A DNA stretch of 64,000 nt from Symbiodinium natans (lineage: Eukaryota > Sar > Dinophyceae > Suessiales > Symbiodiniaceae). The notes beneath the pieces are model-generated. The model made no database searches and was not told the DNA's origin. It was given only the letters and a program-made list of their open reading frames with translations. Positions 63,201 through 64,000 of the stretch are shown one piece after another. How positions within the stretch are numbered: the first letter of the stretch is position 1; each line of letters begins with the position of its first letter. The position numbers and the translations under genes are program-made. Location: the NCBI GenBank assembly GCA_905221605.1, contig CAJNDS010002842.1, forward strand, positions 165,001 to 229,000, read 5' to 3'.

Positions 63201-64000
63201 TAAACCCCTAAACCCATACGGCACAGGGAGTTACAGGGTTTGGGGTCCAGGCTTGTAGGGTTTACGTTTGGGGGGTTTGAAGGATTTGGGGTCTTTGTGG
63301 GAAATTGCGGCCTAGGAAGCCCAGCCTAAGGCTTCAGCGACGGCTTAGGGGTCTCGAATCTTCCTTAGGGTTTATGGTTTAGGGTTTAGAGTTTAGGCTT
63401 TAGGGTTTAGGGTTTAGGCTTTAGGGTTTAGGGTTTAGGGTAATTAAGTTTTAAGTTTTTCAAGCTGCGACGACCACCTGTAGTTGCGGTTTCCCACAGA
63501 ACAGGGTACTGGGGGGTGGGGGTGGTCCTTGTGAAAGGGGGAATATGCTGGATTTCGGGTATGCGCGGGATCCCCCTTATTTGGGAAGTACCCAGTTTGC
63601 GCCTGAAGTGCGGAGTGGGGAACCTTTAATACGCTGCCTTTCGTACTACTTCCCCACTTTGAATGCTAAAAAATGTGGGAACACACACGCACACAAAAAA
63701 AACCCAACCATTCGGGAATGTGCGGCTTGAGACTGTTGAAAGAGTTGTTGCTAGACGGTGTGATGATGTCCTATATCGTTTCTACCATTCCGGCTGCTGC
63801 GGCTACTCCTGGTCCCTGTAACTCGGTTCGCCAAATGTCGGCAATGCTTGCGCACGTGCCGGGTGCTATCATAAAGGCCGCTCTTCTCTTAAGAAATTGC
63901 AGGTGATGGTCGAGCGGATATCGGTCATCACCGCAGACAACCGACTGCGTGCTGAACAGGTGGCTCGGTTGGTTTCGGCTGCCTGGCAGGGGCTCTTCGG
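48153..64000 (+). CDS. Voltage-gated cation channel gene (partial)
   Basis: Tiny exons in correct order encode one six-helix channel domain: S1 (48153), S2 (51213), S3 (52647 and 53058), S4 (53906), S4-S5/S5 (55908), pore (59590, 60649), S6 (61267, 62974) and the cytoplasmic start (63903), which leaves the window. Such channels pass Ca2+ or Na+ across membranes in response to voltage. Several junctions are phase 0 and, when read through, keep the frame. Acceptors follow AG|G; donors are GT or GC. Introns of 0.3-2.8 kb are filled with heptamers and MITEs. Some exons (rest of S5, outer loops) are missing from my reading. Whether more domains lie outside the window is unknown. Confidence 0.7.
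49248..49318 (+). CDS. Channel exon candidate: S1-S2 region
   Basis: After GAAGCAG the frame reads ENLKDRLPFFVLETLRFGIL and then AML. It is hydrophobic and correctly placed between S1 and S2, but it lacks a diagnostic motif. A smaller candidate at 48869-48915 (VRVRDGSLTHVDPG) precedes it. Confidence 0.4.
49680..51200. other. Intron-like stretch
   Basis: TTTAGGG and TTTGGGG arrays (49950-50060), CCCTAAA (50300-50420), a purine-rich tract at 50740-50825 and an 79-codon open frame at 50827-51066 of mixed composition without recognisable domain. Confidence 0.4.
51213..51285 (+). CDS. Channel exon: S2
   Basis: The frame reads FTAIFIAEVLVRPGWPLKRR. F-T-x-I-F-x-x-E is the conserved S2 signature with the acidic gating-charge partner. 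The acceptor is GCAG at 51209-51212 or AAAAG|G at 51219. Confidence 0.7.
51319..51815 (+). repeat. ACTATT hexanucleotide microsatellite
   Basis: About 500 bp of ACTATT with ACTGTT, ACTCTT and ATGACT variants. Open frames on both strands (TITITI or NSNSNS) are repeat-derived. It lies in the intron between S2 and S3. Confidence 0.95.
52009..52062 (+). CDS. Exon candidate: S2-S3 loop
   Basis: The frame reads VHLSISEVASDQNETIVP, between a TTTAGGG array and a CCCTAAA array. A further open stretch at 52319-52425 (RFGLKQELKAAYPAMIPTQI) may be the next exon. Both are placed by order only. Confidence 0.35.
52426..52608 (-). repeat. Long CCCTAAA array
   Basis: About 25 units in one orientation, nearly perfect, immediately upstream of the S3 exon. 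Confidence 0.95.
52647..52667 (+). CDS. Channel exon: start of S3
   Basis: After TTGCCAAG the frame reads NIFDYSL, then GTGGCC (GT donor). N-x-F-D is the conserved start of S3. Joined in phase with the exon at 53058 it gives a plausible S3. Confidence 0.6.
53058..53115 (+). CDS. Channel exon: rest of S3
   Basis: After ATGTCAG the frame reads VFSWTDMLVSVTEVES, followed by Gly codons and possible GT donors. The acidic end of the helix matches the V-x-x-x-E ending of S3. Confidence 0.6.
53748..53875 (+). repeat. 62-bp tandem duplication
   Basis: The block containing GTTTAACAATAGGGGGAAGG and four CCCTAAA units occurs twice with a 62-bp offset (GTTTAACAAT at 53751 and 53813), next to a long G-rich tract (53707-53744). 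Confidence 0.9.
53906..53983 (+). CDS. Channel exon: S4 voltage sensor
   Basis: After AAAAAG the frame reads LRLFRLLRVVRSIRGVKLL preceded by GSSEAAS. Six basic residues occur at every third position (R, R, R, R, R, K), the unmistakable voltage-sensor pattern. CCCTAAA lies immediately left and a long TTTAGGG array immediately right. Confidence 0.85.
54150..54271. mobile_element. MITE-like, TGGTTCT family copy in intron
   Basis: Left end TGTTTCTCTCGTAGGGCATG, right end CATTCCCTACTAGCCAACAG, interior 'gaggtaccctatac' and a short TTTAGGG insert. It sits in the intron after S4. Confidence 0.65.
55110..55600. other. Repeat-poor intron sequence with open frame
   Basis: About 480 bp almost free of heptamers. 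A 103-codon frame at 55242-55553 is Pro/Ser/Arg-rich with no recognised domain and does not fit a channel between S4 and S5. It may be captured or single-copy intronic DNA. Confidence 0.3.
55684..55905 (-). repeat. CCCCTAAA octamer-type array
   Basis: Mainly CCCCTAAA and CCCTAAAG-type units with an 8-bp tendency rather than 7, directly upstream of the S5 exon. Confidence 0.85.
55908..55979 (+). CDS. Channel exon: S4-S5 linker and S5 start
   Basis: The frame reads EGLWLVIQGLLDSYKTVLWI then GL, followed by GTCAAG (GT donor). The Q-G-x-x-x-S-x-x-x-x-x-W pattern matches the linker and S5 start of dinoflagellate channels. Confidence 0.7.
56775..56834 (+). other. Exon candidate with duplicated donor region
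   Basis: After CCCTGCAG two frames are open; one reads PRLMLWSTVGETRQLYR. The end TATCG|GTAAAC is a strong donor. The bases TATCGGTAAACAAG plus the following heptamers then repeat twice more (56875, 56920). Role in the channel is uncertain. Confidence 0.35.
56831..56965 (+). repeat. 44-45 bp tandem triplication spanning a donor
   Basis: Three copies start at 56831, 56875 and 56920, each TATCGGTAAACAAGG followed by TTTAGGG-type repeat and GGGTTTCGGGC. Confidence 0.9.
57369..57576. mobile_element. TIR element with internal TTTAGGG array
   Basis: Left end CGGGATGTTCCCCCTTACAC and right end inverse (TATAAGGGGGAGCACCCCAA) belong to the family of the ubiquitin carrier at 14398. The interior is mostly TTTAGGG repeat. 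No clear target duplication (CAACCT is shared). Confidence 0.65.
57960..58035 (+). other. Exon candidate: hydrophobic, possible S5 remainder
   Basis: A frame reads KMAIFIFCFGAALCVLAPG, flanked by CCCTAAA and TTTAGGG. Hydrophobicity and position suit the second half of S5, but no motif confirms it. Confidence 0.3.
58302..58445. mobile_element. MITE-like, TACTTGGAGG family
   Basis: Inverted ends TACTTGGAGGCTCATGGTAC and GTACCCTGAACCTCCAAGTA, with 'acttagcaacccaa' and its complement just inside. Copies at 61898-62040, 32559-32675 and 17098-17215. Confidence 0.75.
58882..58970 (+). CDS. Exon candidate: S5-pore loop
   Basis: After TTGCCAAG the frame reads GGQDRFAFEYWRFGLQ and continues with LRPRSFQKSL. 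The F-x-x-x-Y-W-x-F-G wording resembles the extracellular turret before the pore helix. It has CCCTAAA on the left and TTTGGGG/TTTAGGG on the right. Confidence 0.45.
59094..59190. mobile_element. MITE-like, TAGCTGAGT family copy
   Basis: TAGCTGAGTGAGCACACTTT at the left and TGAACTCAGCAACTA at the right; second good copy of the element at 25077. Confidence 0.6.
59590..59647 (+). CDS. Channel exon: pore helix
   Basis: After CTTTCTCCAG the frame reads YLGHMYLGSVLRAMFTSLQ, followed by GCAGGG (GC donor). Y-L/F-G-S-V-x-R-x-M-F-T-x-x-Q is the standard pore-helix lead-in of dinoflagellate channels. The frame is also open upstream to about 59561. Confidence 0.75.
60649..60699 (+). CDS. Channel exon: selectivity filter
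   Basis: After GCCGGTAG the frame reads VATFDDWADSIARPLFQ, then GTGGCT (GT donor). T-x-D-D-W-A followed by I-A-R-P-L is the filter and post-filter segment; two adjacent Asp at the filter suggest cation (possibly Ca2+) preference. It reads on in phase from the exon at 59590. Confidence 0.8.
60985..61170 (+). repeat. Facing G-rich and C-rich tracts
   Basis: A G-rich block (61000-61046) is followed after about 65 bp by a C-rich block (61108-61137). They could pair or form quadruplex structures. Non-coding. Confidence 0.8.
61267..61314 (+). CDS. Channel exon: first half of S6
   Basis: After CCACTCAG the frame reads VAPTAGPVLFLLIFAS, then GCCCGA (GC donor). Sixteen codons, phase 0 at both ends. 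G-P-x-x-F-L-x-I-F is the usual S6 start. Confidence 0.7.
61898..62040. mobile_element. MITE-like, TACTTGGAGG family copy
   Basis: TACTTGGAGGTTCATGGTAC at the left, CCCTGAACCTCCAAGTA at the right; within an S6 intron. Confidence 0.75.
62150..62780 (+). other. Intron with T/G runs and an open frame
   Basis: A T-run (about 30) joined to a G-run (about 12) at 62152-62193, then a repeat-free frame at 62248-62544 including LDARLWAINVAAVLEVLAVR, not recognised, then a TTTAGGG array. It lies between the two S6 exons and is taken as intronic. Confidence 0.35.
62974..63009 (+). CDS. Channel exon: second half of S6
   Basis: After CGTGCGCAG the frame reads VVSFGTLNILVA, then GTGCCT (GT donor). S-F-x-x-L-N-x-L-V-A is the classical end of S6. 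Twelve codons, phase 0. Confidence 0.75.
63903..64000 (+). CDS. Channel exon: post-S6, runs off window
   Basis: After AAATTGCAG the frame reads VMVERISVITADNRLRAEQV and then ARLVSAAWQGLF. V-M-V-E directly continues the L-V-A of the previous exon, as in other channels of this class. Truncated by the window edge. Confidence 0.7.
   Translation, partial: MMVERISVITADNRLRAEQVARLVSAAWQGLF

Larger units (their letters stand above)
1..64000. repeat. Dispersed TTTAGGG/CCCTAAA telomere-type repeats
   Basis: Short arrays of the plant/dinoflagellate-type telomere heptamer, with variants (TTCAGGG, CTTAGGG, TTTGGGG, TTTCGGG, TCTAGGG), occur every few hundred bases in both orientations from end to end. 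Orientation is not random: exon-like islands usually have CCCTAAA on their left and TTTAGGG on their right. Because both strands are used and single-copy islands lie between arrays, this is interstitial repeat and not a chromosome end. Most long uninterrupted frames in the window are translations of these repeats. Confidence 0.95.

Noticed and set aside
63545-63640. Kinase-like LDFGYAR ... FAPEV
   Set aside because: DFG and APE are too close for a kinase activation segment, no other kinase motif is present, and the DNA overlaps a MITE-like 'gggatcccccttatttggg' motif.
1-64000. rRNA or tRNA genes
   Set aside because: No rRNA core sequence or convincing tRNA cloverleaf was noticed by eye; a tRNA or covariance-model scan would be decisive.

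Overview
The window looks like nuclear DNA of a dinoflagellate (Symbiodiniaceae-like, genus not decidable). Evidence: hundreds of TTTAGGG/CCCTAAA heptamers in both orientations along all 64 kb; very small exons whose acceptors follow the dinoflagellate AG|G habit and whose donors are GT or GC; a reverse-transcriptase fragment of the type common in dinoflagellate genomes; a Penelope-like retroelement with a permuted GIY-YIG domain; and a voltage-gated cation channel with DDW pore wording. No rRNA, tRNA, CRISPR array, operon or bacterial signal was recognised. The many long open frames reading GFRVQG, NPKPQT, KPYKPY and similar are translations of heptamer repeats, not genes.

Layout. 1-14 kb: telomere-like arrays alternating with roughly 60-120 bp exon-like islands (one pair, 2831-3120, resembles the S6 and post-S6 part of a channel) and short inverted-repeat (MITE-like) elements; a pure 9-bp variant array lies at 13.55-13.80 kb. 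14.40-16.37 kb: a unit with about 34-bp terminal inverted repeats and an 8-bp target duplication that carries a minus-strand ORF ending in degenerate ubiquitin modules. 16.4-37.6 kb: more repeat mosaic, several MITE families, exon-like islands (one TPR-like at 30.04 kb) and a broken reverse-transcriptase fragment at 20.0-20.3 kb. 38.285-45.584 kb: a 7.3-kb Penelope-like element bounded by identical 283-bp direct repeats, with two upstream ORFs, a GIY-YIG ORF and a reverse-transcriptase ORF, several of them frame-broken. 48.15-64.0 kb: one plus-strand voltage-gated channel gene exploded into tiny exons; S1, S2, S3, S4, S4-S5/S5, pore and S6 can be read in order, and the gene runs off the right edge.

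The most unusual structural signal is the arrangement of the telomere-like repeats. Most exon-like islands have CCCTAAA arrays just upstream and TTTAGGG arrays just downstream. Introns therefore tend to begin with G-rich repeat and end with its complement, so a pre-mRNA could fold each intron into a hairpin that brings its splice sites together. The second notable signal is that intron or spacer interiors are filled with several distinct TIR element families, one of which carries the ubiquitin-like ORF.
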